Shown piece after piece: positions 29,568 to 38,831 of a DNA stretch of 47,002 bases (position 1 is the first letter of the stretch; each line of letters opens with the position of its first letter). Under the pieces are notes generated by a model. That model worked only from the letters and a program-made list of their open reading frames with translations. It had not been told where the DNA came from and did not search any database. The DNA is from a virus, in IMG/VR virus record IMGVR_UViG_3300031566_000076, positions 1 to 47,002 of that record. The stretch is one strand, 5' to 3'. The translations under genes were made by a program, and so were the position numbers.

Positions 29568-30733
29568 GTTGTTAAATTTCTTAAAAATGGTATATCTCCA
29601 TTTTCAAATTCATAAATATTTTCTAATACCTCATCAACTTTAACTGTTAATGATTCAAATGTTGCTGAACTTCCTATTACCCCTCGTACAACTCCATATA
29701 TATCGGTTTCATATAATAAATCTTGCTGTTGATTGTTTGGGTTGTCCGCCCCATCAATAAATGGACGAATATTAAATAAATAAACAATTATCGCATCTTC
29801 TATCGCTGCTAAGAATCCCACATCACTCAGATTAGTTATTTCAATATCTATAGGCAAAACATTTACAGGTAAAAAATTAATCTGAAATGTTCCCATCGGG
29901 CGCCTACCACGCTCATATAATGGTTTACTATCATCAGGGTCAAATTCCACAACTGCCTCAACATCATCCAATATCGCTTGCGATGGTGTGCCGTAACCAT
30001 CGGTTGAATCATCTGGATTTGCCTCAACATATAAATCAATTATTCCGGAATCACCAGATTTTACATAAGGATAAGCCCTTCGAACTCCTTGAGCATCTAA
30101 TGACCATTGTATATAATCTGATTTTGCCCCACCTTCTGATTCGGTTCGATAAGATTGTATAACTTTTTGCCTGTAAATTTCAATGCTTTCGGCTTCAAAT
30201 GGAGTAGTATCAATGCTTATGACTTCTGCAAAACTATCGACATTAGCAATAGGTTGAGTGACTTGTAATTGATCTGTAACTATTAATGATGCTTGTGTTC
30301 CCAAATCTAATGCTCTCAATAATATACTTCCTGTTTCGCTTGTAAATGTAAAAAGCGAATCTAATACAAATAGTTTATCCGGGGAGGTAGATGTGTCTAA
30401 GCTTTTAAAAGTTGTTCCCGGAGGAATAGTTGCCCCTATTTCTCCCGTAACTTCAACTGTATATATTCCTGCTGTTGCAGATTCCGGATAACGATTTAAT
30501 TTAACAAACCCAAAACGTTCTAAAGACCCCCCTAATGATTGAGAATCCGCTTGATCTGGAAATATATTTTTATAAACAAAAGCTATCCTAAGATAATATA
30601 TTTTCAATTTCGCAGCTTGTACCGCAGAAAAAGCAATTAAAACAAGTTTTCCGATAATTGATTTTGTTCCTAATTTATTTCTTAAATCTGCTAAAACAGA
30701 TATATATAAATCATTATATGTCGGTATTGTCAT
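29561..30733 (-). CDS. baseplate J-like protein, Mu gp47 family, 390 aa
   Basis: Clear baseplate J/gp47 features: N-terminal MTIPTYNDLYISVLADLRNK, a central beta domain with GATIPPGTTFKS (about 94-105), the EGGAKSDYIQWSLDAQGVRRAYPYV segment (about 204-228) and the DGYGTPSQAILDDVEAV stretch. It forms the wedge of the contractile baseplate. It overlaps the gp46-like gene by four bases; its stop codon lies in repeat element copy 3. Confidence 0.85.
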   Translation of the reverse strand: MTIPTYNDLYISVLADLRNKLGTKSIIGKLVLIAFSAVQAAKLKIYYLRIAFVYKNIFPDQADSQSLGGSLERFGFVKLNRYPESATAGIYTVEVTGEIGATIPPGTTFKSLDTSTSPDKLFVLDSLFTFTSETGSILLRALDLGTQASLIVTDQLQVTQPIANVDSFAEVISIDTTPFEAESIEIYRQKVIQSYRTESEGGAKSDYIQWSLDAQGVRRAYPYVKSGDSGIIDLYVEANPDDSTDGYGTPSQAILDDVEAVVEFDPDDSKPLYERGRRPMGTFQINFLPVNVLPIDIEITNLSDVGFLAAIEDAIIVYLFNIRPFIDGADNPNNQQQDLLYETDIYGVVRGVIGSSATFESLTVKVDEVLENIYEFENGDIPFLRNLTTA

Positions 30734-31197
30734 ACTGTTATTGTTTCAATTAATTCCTGTTTCGTCCCGTCCCAAATAAATTTAATCTTTGTTGAATTTT
30801 CATCAGGCTCCATCATATTTACTTGCAATTGAAATTTATTTAATCCTATAATTGAACCTTCGATATTAATATCTGCATATTTTTGTAAATATTTCAAATC
30901 TTTTTTAGCGGCATTTTCTAACAAAGAAATTCCACCGCTTGTTAACGCAATCATATTCAGCGCTCTTTCAAAAAAAGAATTAAATTGTTGTTCAGATTGT
31001 AATAAACTATTACCCCACCAATCATTACGTTCATCCAGTTCTGCTAAATCATCTGATGTATTTTGTTCGATATTTCCTCCAAATAAAGCAAGATAAACTT
31101 GATTTGTTAATCCTGATATTTTTTCAATATCTTCATTTTTTAAATTAAGATCACCCCCCGAACCGGATTCATATATCATTACATCTATTGTGTCCAT
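30730..31197 (-). CDS. baseplate wedge protein, Mu gp46-like, 155 aa
   Basis: Matches gp46/W-like pattern: short acidic N-terminus, DERNDWWGNSLLQ (about 54-66) and a C-terminal beta domain. It sits directly before baseplate J, as in Mu (gp46, gp47). Gene start overlaps the tape measure stop by 13 bases. Confidence 0.7.
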   Translation of the reverse strand: MDTIDVMIYESGSGGDLNLKNEDIEKISGLTNQVYLALFGGNIEQNTSDDLAELDERNDWWGNSLLQSEQQFNSFFERALNMIALTSGGISLLENAAKKDLKYLQKYADINIEGSIIGLNKFQLQVNMMEPDENSTKIKFIWDGTKQELIETITV

Positions 31198-32765
31198 CCT
31201 AGTGTTGGTGTTAATTGAACTTGATTTGTTGTATCTTCAAGAATTTGTGCTTTAGTTCCCGGCATTGCCGTAACTCCAATATTTACTTTTTCATTTTTAG
31301 TTTTTTCAATTCTTTCGGTTCTTACCTGTTCAATTGCAGCTTCTGGATTTAATGCTTCTTGTTGTACTTCAGGAGATGCTGTTAGCTCTGCCCTAAATGC
31401 TTGCATTTTTGCTAATGCTTCACCTCCAACCTTGCCTTTTGTTAATTTATTTGTTATGATTAATATTGCTTCCAATGGGGCAAGTAAAAAAGAAAGTATT
31501 GATTTTCCAATAGATTTTATTGCACCCCAAATACCGCCTCCCGCAAATGCTTCCTTAACTCTCTTCCAGGCCGCAGAAATACCATCTATAATCCAAATTA
31601 TTGGTTTTAATGCACCGCGAATTAGTTTTGCAAAAAAGTTATCTGATGTTTTTATCCAATTTACTAATTCGCTCCAATTTCGTATAAGTGCAATTATGCC
31701 AGCAATTAAACCAATTACAGCCAATGTTATTAAAACAAATGGATTTGCAGCAGCTATTACATTTGTTATTGCCATAACTGTGTTAAGGACTATATTTACA
31801 GCAATTAACGAACCTAATGCTATTGCTACAAATTTTATAACCCCTGCTATTTTAGTAAAATTATCTCTTATCCAAATAGCAGCATTAATTATTTTTTGAA
31901 TATATTCAGAAACTTTTATTTTTATTAAGTCTCTATTTTCCAAAATCCATTTTGTAATATTCTCAGTAGCTTTTTGAATTATTGGAATTAATTCTACTCC
32001 TATAGTAGTTTTTAATCCTTGTAATGCAAATTTCATATTTGTTTGAACATCTATGAATTTTTCCATGCTTATTGCAGCTTCATTACTTATAATGCCACCT
32101 AGTTTACGTGCCTCTTCCCTTAATTTCATCATCCCATCAGGTCCTGCTTCTAATAATTTTAACATTTCTTGACCAGAACGTCCAAAAGCAGCAGATGCGA
32201 GAGATACTTTTTGTAATTGATTAGGAGCATTAGAAATAGCATTTATCATTAATTCAAATGCTTGTTCATTATTTTCAACATTTAATAATTGCTTCAATAA
32301 TGCAGGATTAGTCCGTTTTAACATCGTAGTCAAAGTTCCTTGACCCGCTTGTACATCTCCGACATTCCTATTTAATAACTGTAAAGATTTTGTTAATGTT
32401 TCTGAACTTACTCCTTGTCTATCTGCTGCAAATCTCAATTCTTGTAACGTTTCAGCAGTTATTCCTATCTGTCGCCCTGTTTTTGCCGCCTCATCACCAA
32501 CTTGAGCAATACCTGAAGCCATACCTATGGTTTTTTTTACCGCCATCGCTCCAATCATTAACACAGCGGCATTTCTTAAATTAAATATTTTATTAATTAC
32601 CCCGCCTGTAAATGTTTGCAATGATCTCATAGCTCGTGATGCTCTAGCCATTGCTGCCTTAGTTTTTGAAGCAAATGTATTTGTTGCAGCAGTCATGCGT
32701 TGCATTGTCTGCGAAAATTTATCTACTGCCGTAAATTTTGTTGAAACTACAAGTGCTTTAGCCAC
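31185..32765 (-). CDS. tail tape measure protein, 526 aa
   Basis: N-terminal helices (MAKALVVSTKFTAVDKFSQTMQRMTAAT), Gly-rich first membrane-like segment (about 60-80, NAAVLMIGAMAVKKTIGMASGIA), central hydrophobic region (about 308-365, many Ile/Val/Ala) and basic helical C-terminus: the usual tape measure layout. It fixes tail length and enters the host envelope at ejection. The start is GTG (32763-32765), overlapping the frameshift ORF's stop by eight bases. Length is short, implying a short contractile tail. Confidence 0.8.
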   Translation of the reverse strand: MAKALVVSTKFTAVDKFSQTMQRMTAATNTFASKTKAAMARASRAMRSLQTFTGGVINKIFNLRNAAVLMIGAMAVKKTIGMASGIAQVGDEAAKTGRQIGITAETLQELRFAADRQGVSSETLTKSLQLLNRNVGDVQAGQGTLTTMLKRTNPALLKQLLNVENNEQAFELMINAISNAPNQLQKVSLASAAFGRSGQEMLKLLEAGPDGMMKLREEARKLGGIISNEAAISMEKFIDVQTNMKFALQGLKTTIGVELIPIIQKATENITKWILENRDLIKIKVSEYIQKIINAAIWIRDNFTKIAGVIKFVAIALGSLIAVNIVLNTVMAITNVIAAANPFVLITLAVIGLIAGIIALIRNWSELVNWIKTSDNFFAKLIRGALKPIIWIIDGISAAWKRVKEAFAGGGIWGAIKSIGKSILSFLLAPLEAILIITNKLTKGKVGGEALAKMQAFRAELTASPEVQQEALNPEAAIEQVRTERIEKTKNEKVNIGVTAMPGTKAQILEDTTNQVQLTPTLGWTQ

Positions 32766-32934
32766 CTAATCCCCCATTTTTATTAATTTGTTTAATATAA
32801 TCCTTTGCATCTTCAAACCAATAATATAAGCCATGATAATCTATGTCATCTAAAAATAATTCATCAATAATATTTGGTGTAAATTTATATAATCTGACTA
32901 TTGTATTGATAACAATAGCCAGATCGGTATTTAC
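32758..32934 (-). CDS. tail assembly chaperone extension made by -1 frameshift (GT product)
   Basis: This frame has no start codon. It is entered from the upstream gene at the slippery heptamer T-TTT-TTG (32940-32934), directly followed by the upstream stop TAA (32933-32931). After slippage it reads VNTDLAIVINTIVRLYKFTP... for 58 codons. The fusion would be 204 aa. Programmed frameshifting between the two genes before the tape measure is a general feature of long-tailed phages (lambda G/GT); the ratio of the two products matters for tail assembly. Confidence 0.75.
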   Translation of the reverse strand, partial: VNTDLAIVINTIVRLYKFTPNIIDELFLDDIDYHGLYYWFEDAKDYIKQINKNGGLGG

Positions 32935-33371
32935 AAAAAATACATCACGATTGCCTGACTTATTCTACTATCTTCTGAATCAAGTTTCTCTAAAATCCCC
33001 ATATTAACTTGCGTTAATGCTGATACATAAGCTACTTGTCTTTTATCCGCATCCGAAGCATCTACTCCTTTTAATTTTATATTTAACAACTTAACTGGTA
33101 TTCTGGGAATAAATCTCAATTCTGTTAATATATCATTTCCATTATCATCTATAATTGGGAATATTAATTTTTGAGTAATATAACCATTTTCATCAATTGA
33201 TAAATCACCTTCTGCAATTGAACTAACTATTACATCTTCAAATTTACCTTTTGCATTTTCTTGTCTTTTTTGATCTCTGATTTTTTTAATAAAAATCCAT
33301 TTTTCAAAATCTTTTAATGCCGATTCTTGATCAACTTTTTTACCTGATTTTTCTTTAATTTCTTCTTTCAT
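32931..33371 (-). CDS. tail assembly chaperone G-like, 146 aa
   Basis: Soluble, very charged N-terminus (KEEIKEKSGKKVDQESALKDFEKW), then an all-beta segment (ITQKLIFPIIDDNGNDILTELRFIPRIP) and helical end. Place between tube and tape measure and the slippery site at its 3' end (32934-32940) identify it as the gpG/gp41 equivalent. It starts one base before the tube stop ends. Confidence 0.75.
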   Translation of the reverse strand: MKEEIKEKSGKKVDQESALKDFEKWIFIKKIRDQKRQENAKGKFEDVIVSSIAEGDLSIDENGYITQKLIFPIIDDNGNDILTELRFIPRIPVKLLNIKLKGVDASDADKRQVAYVSALTQVNMGILEKLDSEDSRISQAIVMYFL

Positions 33372-33781
33372 TATGATAATGATTTAAGTTTATTTTCAAA
33401 TGCCAACTTCAAAGTCACTAGAGCCGTATTTGTTGCTCCGGGAATATCACCAACAGGTTTTCCTTTTCCGCCCCATATTTTCCCATTTATATGATTAATT
33501 GTCCAATCAGATAAAATAGGACTTTCAGCCAATAAAACAAGCTTACTCTGCTCATCTACATCTGTCATATCCCAAGCAATAGGAGGAGCTTCAAATGATG
33601 CTCTTCTAAAATTCATTTGATCTATCATTTTCCCATCACCTGTCACAGAATTATCATCATCATTACTTCTGTAGCCTCCCGGTTCAATAGTACCATCTTC
33701 ATTTGCTTTACAATAAATAGTTCCAGAACCAACAACAGGATGATTGTAAGTTATTTCGGTTATATCGCCACCTACATACAT
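33371..33781 (-). CDS. tail tube protein, 136 aa
   Basis: Small all-beta protein directly downstream of the sheath gene, the standard tube position in myoviruses and in Mu (gp39 sheath, gp40 tube). Contains GDGKMIDQMNFRRASFEAPPIAWDM (about 47-71), tube-like strand-loop pattern. Its polymer forms the inner tube through which DNA passes. Confidence 0.7.
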   Translation of the reverse strand: MYVGGDITEITYNHPVVGSGTIYCKANEDGTIEPGGYRSNDDDNSVTGDGKMIDQMNFRRASFEAPPIAWDMTDVDEQSKLVLLAESPILSDWTINHINGKIWGGKGKPVGDIPGATNTALVTLKLAFENKLKSLS

Positions 33782-33794
33782 AATTTACCTCCTT

Positions 33795-35324
33795 TTAATA
33801 TGAAAAATTAAAATCAATTTCAACATCAGAACTAACTATATGTGCAGTCGATGTGATCTTATATCTGTTAAAAAAATCTAATCTTGCAGGATTAGTTTCA
33901 TTAATTTCAACAAGGATACTTTTTTCTGAAAAAGCAACATCGGCAATTAGGGCTAATTCTGCCATACTGTTTATGTGACTTATCAATAATTGTTTTCCCT
34001 GTTTTGGCGAAACGGTGTCTGAAACTCGTGATGGAGAATCATTTGGAACTATTGTTTTATCCTGAACGTCCCTGATCATAACCAATCTCCAATTAAATTC
34101 ATAATTCCAATGAATATTTAAATCTCTAGCAAATCTGAATTTTGGCAAATTTTCACCATTTGGCGCATAAGTAGTTATAAAATCTTCAATCGAATATTTC
34201 CCGCTTCTCAAACTTACGGTAGAACTTCCACGTTTCACCATGAAATCACGGGCATTATAATCAGAAAAATCACCAATATCGCCATTACTCGGCACTGGCA
34301 TGTCTGGGTATGTCTTTGCAGAATTGTCTAAATGTGGATAATTTTGAGCAATTGGCGCAAAAGTCATACACATATTAGCAGCCGCTTCGTAAGCAAATCC
34401 TTTTGAATTTGGAGCCGGGCAATGAACATTTGTAACCTGATCTTGTCTTGCAGCTAAATTTGTTATTGCAACTATATCATCTTTATCTGACAATAAACTT
34501 CCATATAATGCTACAAATGGTTTAAAAACTATTGGTTCATATCTTCCCGTTGGTGTTGTTGGATCAGGAACTCCATTAAATGCTTCAAGAACATCAAATT
34601 GTGCAGCCCCATAAGGGTTAATTACAATTGTATTCCAATTCTCGCCAAATGCAGCTAATGCATTTGTTAACACTACAACTCCCGTACCATTAACATTAGT
34701 CACTTCTGAATAAACTATACCTGCATCTTCGCCTTGCGTATCAATTTCAACCGAAAGTATAGCTGTAGCGCCTTTCCATTTAGTGGTTATTACAACATCT
34801 GCCGTTGCCTCTGCTGCTGTGACTGGTGCAGCTAATACATTATTTATTGCATCAACAACCTTATCCTGAACATCAGTTTGCGATTCACCATTTACAACAT
34901 TAAAAGAATAAGAAACGCCATCTATATTATCTCTTCCGTTAATTATAATTTTATGTGTTGCGTTTTTCGTTACAGTTGTTGCAACTGCAATTCCAAGCGT
35001 ATATACTGCCGCTGTTGCTCCTGTATCGGATTCTTGCGGATATGCTATTGTTGGTATCCCACCTAAAGGATTGCCTGATACTGGTCTTAAGATTCTTGCC
35101 ATTTGATGCAAGGGACTTCCATATCCATATTTTATAGCAGCTTCTTTTGCTGTTATAAATTCGTATGGATCGGTATCCAAAGTACCTTGATTAGCCGTGT
35201 TTGCTTCTCCGAGTATCGCAATTCTTTGAGGTAAATAAGGGGTTGTAGGAGCAAAATTACCGGGCTTAATTTTATACCCGACAACTCTCGAAACCCTTGT
35301 TACATCTATTGCTGTGCTTATCAT
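33795..35324 (-). CDS. contractile tail sheath protein, 509 aa
   Basis: Mu gp39-like sheath: MISTAIDVTRVSRVVGYKIK start, the N-terminal arm and beta domain (ILGEANTANQG), VNGESQTDVQDKVVDAINN segment (about 143-161), and a C-terminal handshake region with IHWNYEFNWRLVMIRDVQDK. The presence of a sheath makes this a myovirus. Length and gene order (completion protein, sheath, tube, chaperones) match Mu. Confidence 0.85.
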   Translation of the reverse strand: MISTAIDVTRVSRVVGYKIKPGNFAPTTPYLPQRIAILGEANTANQGTLDTDPYEFITAKEAAIKYGYGSPLHQMARILRPVSGNPLGGIPTIAYPQESDTGATAAVYTLGIAVATTVTKNATHKIIINGRDNIDGVSYSFNVVNGESQTDVQDKVVDAINNVLAAPVTAAEATADVVITTKWKGATAILSVEIDTQGEDAGIVYSEVTNVNGTGVVVLTNALAAFGENWNTIVINPYGAAQFDVLEAFNGVPDPTTPTGRYEPIVFKPFVALYGSLLSDKDDIVAITNLAARQDQVTNVHCPAPNSKGFAYEAAANMCMTFAPIAQNYPHLDNSAKTYPDMPVPSNGDIGDFSDYNARDFMVKRGSSTVSLRSGKYSIEDFITTYAPNGENLPKFRFARDLNIHWNYEFNWRLVMIRDVQDKTIVPNDSPSRVSDTVSPKQGKQLLISHINSMAELALIADVAFSEKSILVEINETNPARLDFFNRYKITSTAHIVSSDVEIDFNFSY

Positions 35325-35336
35325 GTTTTTATTTTT

Positions 35337-35930
35337 TTATGAATTATCAATTTTTATAAAATATCCCTTATCCGTTTCATCTAATTTTATTTGTGTTGTG
35401 AAAATTTCACCCAAAACTCCTGTTAAATCACCTACTATTTCATTAGCCCTGACTTTAAAAATTATTCGAGCAACAATTGTATGCAAAGCATCCCCCTCGC
35501 TTAATTTTCCAATTTTCAGATCACTCACCCATTTGCTTTGAATTAATCCAGGATTGAAATCAAGCGTATAATATTCAGCACTTGATAAAATATAACAAAC
35601 TATCCCCGCTATTCTTTGAACTAACTTAGATGCTTTTATGTCTGCTTTCTCCGTTACAGAATGCTTTGCATTTACAATTACATCAATATAATATTGATTT
35701 TCTCCATGCCTGCTTTTCGGATCATGTCTATCATAAGGAGTATTATCGTAAGAAATATTGATAGCTGGCAATTCCTCTAAATCAAATGGAATAAATCTCT
35801 CTAACCAAACAGCCTTAATACTACTTGCAGCCGTTTGAACAGGAATTTCTAATGCTAAAATTACAGCAATTTTATCTCGAATTAATTCAAAATTTTGCAC
35901 TGGTATCTGTCCTATTATTTTAGCTGCCAT
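35337..35930 (-). CDS. tail terminator/completion protein, Mu gp37-like, 197 aa
   Basis: Soluble alpha/beta protein with an N-terminal helix (FELIRDKIAVILALE) and central strands (PAINISYDNTPYDRHD), as seen in tail terminator proteins that cap the tube. It lies between the head-tail gene 35920-36294 and the sheath gene, the expected slot. Family assignment is from pattern and place. Confidence 0.6.
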   Translation of the reverse strand: MAAKIIGQIPVQNFELIRDKIAVILALEIPVQTAASSIKAVWLERFIPFDLEELPAINISYDNTPYDRHDPKSRHGENQYYIDVIVNAKHSVTEKADIKASKLVQRIAGIVCYILSSAEYYTLDFNPGLIQSKWVSDLKIGKLSEGDALHTIVARIIFKVRANEIVGDLTGVLGEIFTTQIKLDETDKGYFIKIDNS

Positions 35931-36294
35931 AACTTCCTAATGTACAAACAATTAATCCTAATGTTTCGCTCGGCATCCCCTCATCAATTAAAAAAGTAAA
36001 AGATGATCCACTTGCATCAACAAACGAAACTTTATGAAATTTTAAACTAATATCGTTGCTCACATTTCTAGTTACATAACCAGCATCATTCAATACGCTC
36101 TCTACAATCGAAATATGAACATTTTTAGTGTTTACTGGCAATCCCGTGTCTGGATTAATGCTTAAATTATGTTTAGAAATTAAACCATTTACAACAACTG
36201 TTTTAATTGCTTCCGGATTTGTAAAAGTAATTTCCGCAGAGAATTCTCCCTGCGAAAATCTTTTCATATCTGATATGGCTCTTGCTAAACTCAT
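35920..36294 (-). CDS. head-tail joining/completion protein, 124 aa
   Basis: Begins MSLARAISDMKRFSQGEFSA and is beta-rich with NPDTGLPVNTKNVHISI in the middle. It resembles the small head-tail joining proteins lying between capsid and tail terminator in lambda-like and Mu-like phages (FII/gp36-like). It overlaps the next gene by 11 bases. Confidence 0.6.
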   Translation of the reverse strand: MSLARAISDMKRFSQGEFSAEITFTNPEAIKTVVVNGLISKHNLSINPDTGLPVNTKNVHISIVESVLNDAGYVTRNVSNDISLKFHKVSFVDASGSSFTFLIDEGMPSETLGLIVCTLGSYGS

Positions 36295-36298
36295 TTAA

Positions 36299-36589
36299 TT
36301 ATTTTTTAACATCAGTTTTCGCTTTTGCTTCTTTTTCTTGAGCTTCTTTTAAAGCTTTTGCATCTGCATCAGCTTTCGCTTTTGCTTCTTTTTTCAAATC
36401 ATCTTTATATTGATTTATAACCTCAGCTGGATTTTTAGCTTTTGTCCCAATAGGTTTAATAAATCCTGATTTATAGCATGATTCTAATTCAGATTTACCC
36501 AATTTACTATCATCTAAGATTGCTTTTTCAGTTTTTCGAAAAACTTTCCCTTTAATAGTTACCGATCTGCTTACTAACTCATACCTCAT
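36299..36589 (-). CDS. small Lys/Ala-rich head-tail region protein, 96 aa
   Basis: Beta-like N-terminal half (MRYELVSRSVTIKGKVFRKT) then a long Lys-Ala-Asp helix (DDLKKEAKAKADADAKALKE) forming the last 40 residues. Comparable small proteins sit behind capsid genes in Mu-like phages (gp35-like), where the N-terminal motif is KGKxFRK. Function not known. It overlaps the signal-peptide gene by four bases. Confidence 0.55.
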   Translation of the reverse strand: MRYELVSRSVTIKGKVFRKTEKAILDDSKLGKSELESCYKSGFIKPIGTKAKNPAEVINQYKDDLKKEAKAKADADAKALKEAQEKEAKAKTDVKK

Positions 36590-37263
36590 TGCTTAATAAA
36601 TTTAAAATTTAACCTGCGAATAGATGCCAACAAAGTATTATCAGAACCTAAAATATAAACCCTCCAATATTCGCCCATGTTATTTTGATCTGATTCGGTT
36701 ATTGTTAAGGCAAATGTAGTTGGTTTTATTGTCGCCGTAAAAGTACCTGATTGTGGTGGTACTGCTGTAATTATACTATCAGCCGGATAACCTGCTAAAC
36801 CTGCCGTATCTGTTAGTGATAATAATGTCAATGTATCTAATGCAATAATTCCGGAAATCGAATCTAATCCTGCTGCTGTTAATGTAAATGATTGAGATGA
36901 TGGATTAAAACTAATAATTTCACCATCATCAGTATCATTAATTCCATCCCAAACAACACTTGCAACAGTCGCATAATCGGTATCAGGAAATTTTTTGTTT
37001 TGCAAATAAATAGTTACATTATTGGCAGTTCCTCCTGTCGAATCAATTAATAAATCTACATTACATTGTAATTTATCTCCTGTTTTTTTACGAACCGTAT
37101 AAGTCCATGCCGTGTCAATAGTTGTTAAAACATCAGTTGAAATTCCATTATACCAAACGTAAGTATAGTCCCCGTAATCTAATGTTACATCAATTGCTGC
37201 ATTTTGAGACTTGGCACAAAACGCAAACATTATCAAACTAATTATTATTAGTAACTTTTTCAT
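36586..37263 (-). CDS. secreted or virion beta-sandwich protein with signal peptide, 225 aa
   Basis: Clear signal peptide MKKLLIIISLIMFAFCAKSQ with a cleavage-like AKSQ end, then an all-beta region with repeated Thr/Asp strands (residues about 25-225), Ig-like in appearance. It lies between the capsid gene and head-tail genes, so a capsid decoration role would be expected, yet it carries an export signal. FCAKS is not a clear lipobox. Confidence 0.6.
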   Translation of the reverse strand: MKKLLIIISLIMFAFCAKSQNAAIDVTLDYGDYTYVWYNGISTDVLTTIDTAWTYTVRKKTGDKLQCNVDLLIDSTGGTANNVTIYLQNKKFPDTDYATVASVVWDGINDTDDGEIISFNPSSQSFTLTAAGLDSISGIIALDTLTLLSLTDTAGLAGYPADSIITAVPPQSGTFTATIKPTTFALTITESDQNNMGEYWRVYILGSDNTLLASIRRLNFKFIKQ

Positions 37264-37265
37264 AA

Positions 37266-38369
37266 TTATCCGATTTCAGGGTTTTCAACATTTAAAACTG
37301 TCATAGTATAAATCATATCAACAGTGACTGGAACAGCCAAAGGAGCTGACATAATTTCGAAAGTGTGTGATTTAGCTTTGTAATCTATGTAATTATTGAT
37401 CCAATATTCGCTTGCTTGTTGAGCTATGTATTCGCTAAATTCAGCATTTGTGGTATCTCTTATAATCGCAGGGATTCCAGCATGTGCTAATTCAAATCTA
37501 GTTCCATTTACAGGAGCCATGAAAGCGGTATCAGATGGCAAATAACGAGTAATAACGCCACCTGAACCAGCAGCTTTATAAACTTCGTCGTAAGTCCAAA
37601 TATTAAAAATATATGCTCCTGCTGAGATTCTGCCCATATATCCCGCTCCAAAAGCAGCTTTTTGGGGCATCATTATATCAATTAATTTAACTTGTTGAAA
37701 ATTTGCATTGTCTTTAAAATAATTGGTTTTTTTCAAAGCTACCCATGCTAATCCTGACATAGTTAAATTAAATTCAGAAGTTCCATTTTTACCATTATTT
37801 CTCACAAATTCAGCACCAGCGATTAATTGAGCCTCAATATCAGTAGTAGTAGTACTCCAATAACCTCCTGCACCAACAAGATCAACCATTGATGTAGCCT
37901 TGCGTTTGAAATTAATATTATCACCATTGATTAGTACAACTGTTCCTGTATCAAAAACTTGAGCGCATTGTAATTCTTTTGCACGTTCAATTTTTTTACG
38001 CAACTCTATCAATTTGCGGGATACATCAGTTGCTAAATATCCAATTGTTTTTGGGGTAAATGCTGGGTCTGCCCCAAATACCCTATCATAACGATCTAAT
38101 GATGTTGCATCAAAATATTCATTAAAAAACGGTGGCATCCATTGCTTTTCTGTTGATAATGAAAATTGATTCCTATTTCCATCCGTACCACGAAGTACGT
38201 CAACAGCAATTTTTTCATCCATCCTTTCAACTTCAATTCCTACTGTCTTAGTCTCATAAACCGACGTAGTGAAAAATGATCTCAAAAAAGATGGAACGGG
38301 AATATCTTCCCTATATGCACGCATATACGCGTGTGTAAAAATACCTTTTACTTGTTCAACTGGTAACAT
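37266..38369 (-). CDS. major capsid protein, lambda gpE family, 367 aa
   Basis: Matches the phage capsid E family: long N-terminal arm (VPSFLRSFFTTSVYETKTVGIEVER), KEY segments IAVDVLRGTDGN (about 54-65) and PPFFNEYFDATSLDRYDR (about 79-96), and a C-terminal part with WINNYIDYKAKSHTFEIMSAPLAVP (about 325-349). Length is close to gpE (341). It is preceded by the decoration protein and protease, as in lambda. Confidence 0.9.
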   Translation of the reverse strand: MLPVEQVKGIFTHAYMRAYREDIPVPSFLRSFFTTSVYETKTVGIEVERMDEKIAVDVLRGTDGNRNQFSLSTEKQWMPPFFNEYFDATSLDRYDRVFGADPAFTPKTIGYLATDVSRKLIELRKKIERAKELQCAQVFDTGTVVLINGDNINFKRKATSMVDLVGAGGYWSTTTTDIEAQLIAGAEFVRNNGKNGTSEFNLTMSGLAWVALKKTNYFKDNANFQQVKLIDIMMPQKAAFGAGYMGRISAGAYIFNIWTYDEVYKAAGSGGVITRYLPSDTAFMAPVNGTRFELAHAGIPAIIRDTTNAEFSEYIAQQASEYWINNYIDYKAKSHTFEIMSAPLAVPVTVDMIYTMTVLNVENPEIG

Positions 38370-38387
38370 TTTATTTCCTCCTTTTTA

Positions 38388-38831
38388 TTAATCATTATCG
38401 TAAATAGTCAATTCTTCACCGCCAGCAAGTTCAATACCTAAGTCATTTAAATAATCTCTGTATGATCTTTGATTATTTGCAGGCCCTATTAAAGTTGCTA
38501 ATGTTTCTACATCTAAAAAATTCACCTTGCTTTCTGCAACTTTACCTTTGTTTACCAATCTTACCGTTGCAGTAATTCCATCAAGAATTGTTTGATCAAT
38601 AACACATAAACCTACTGGTATCTGGCTTCCGTTTGTAGCATCTTTGTCAGCAGGAACTAATAATCCGGTACTGTCAATTCGACCCATAACCATTCCTTGT
38701 AATAAGGAAGTAGTGCCACTTGATGTTAAACTTCCATCAATAAACGAATTAAAGCCTAACAGAAATTTGCTTACATCATAATTAGTTGTAAGCTGATTTC
38801 TTGTTTGTTCTACATTTTCAATTTCACTCAT
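38388..38831 (-). CDS. head decoration protein, lambda gpD-like, 147 aa
   Basis: Place directly upstream of capsid E, length, and the pattern LLQGMVMGRIDSTGLLVPADKDATNGSQIPVGLCVIDQTI (beta tulip core) fit the HDPD/gpD family. It would stabilise the expanded capsid as trimers. It overlaps the protease gene by four bases. Confidence 0.75.
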   Translation of the reverse strand: MSEIENVEQTRNQLTTNYDVSKFLLGFNSFIDGSLTSSGTTSLLQGMVMGRIDSTGLLVPADKDATNGSQIPVGLCVIDQTILDGITATVRLVNKGKVAESKVNFLDVETLATLIGPANNQRSYRDYLNDLGIELAGGEELTIYDND

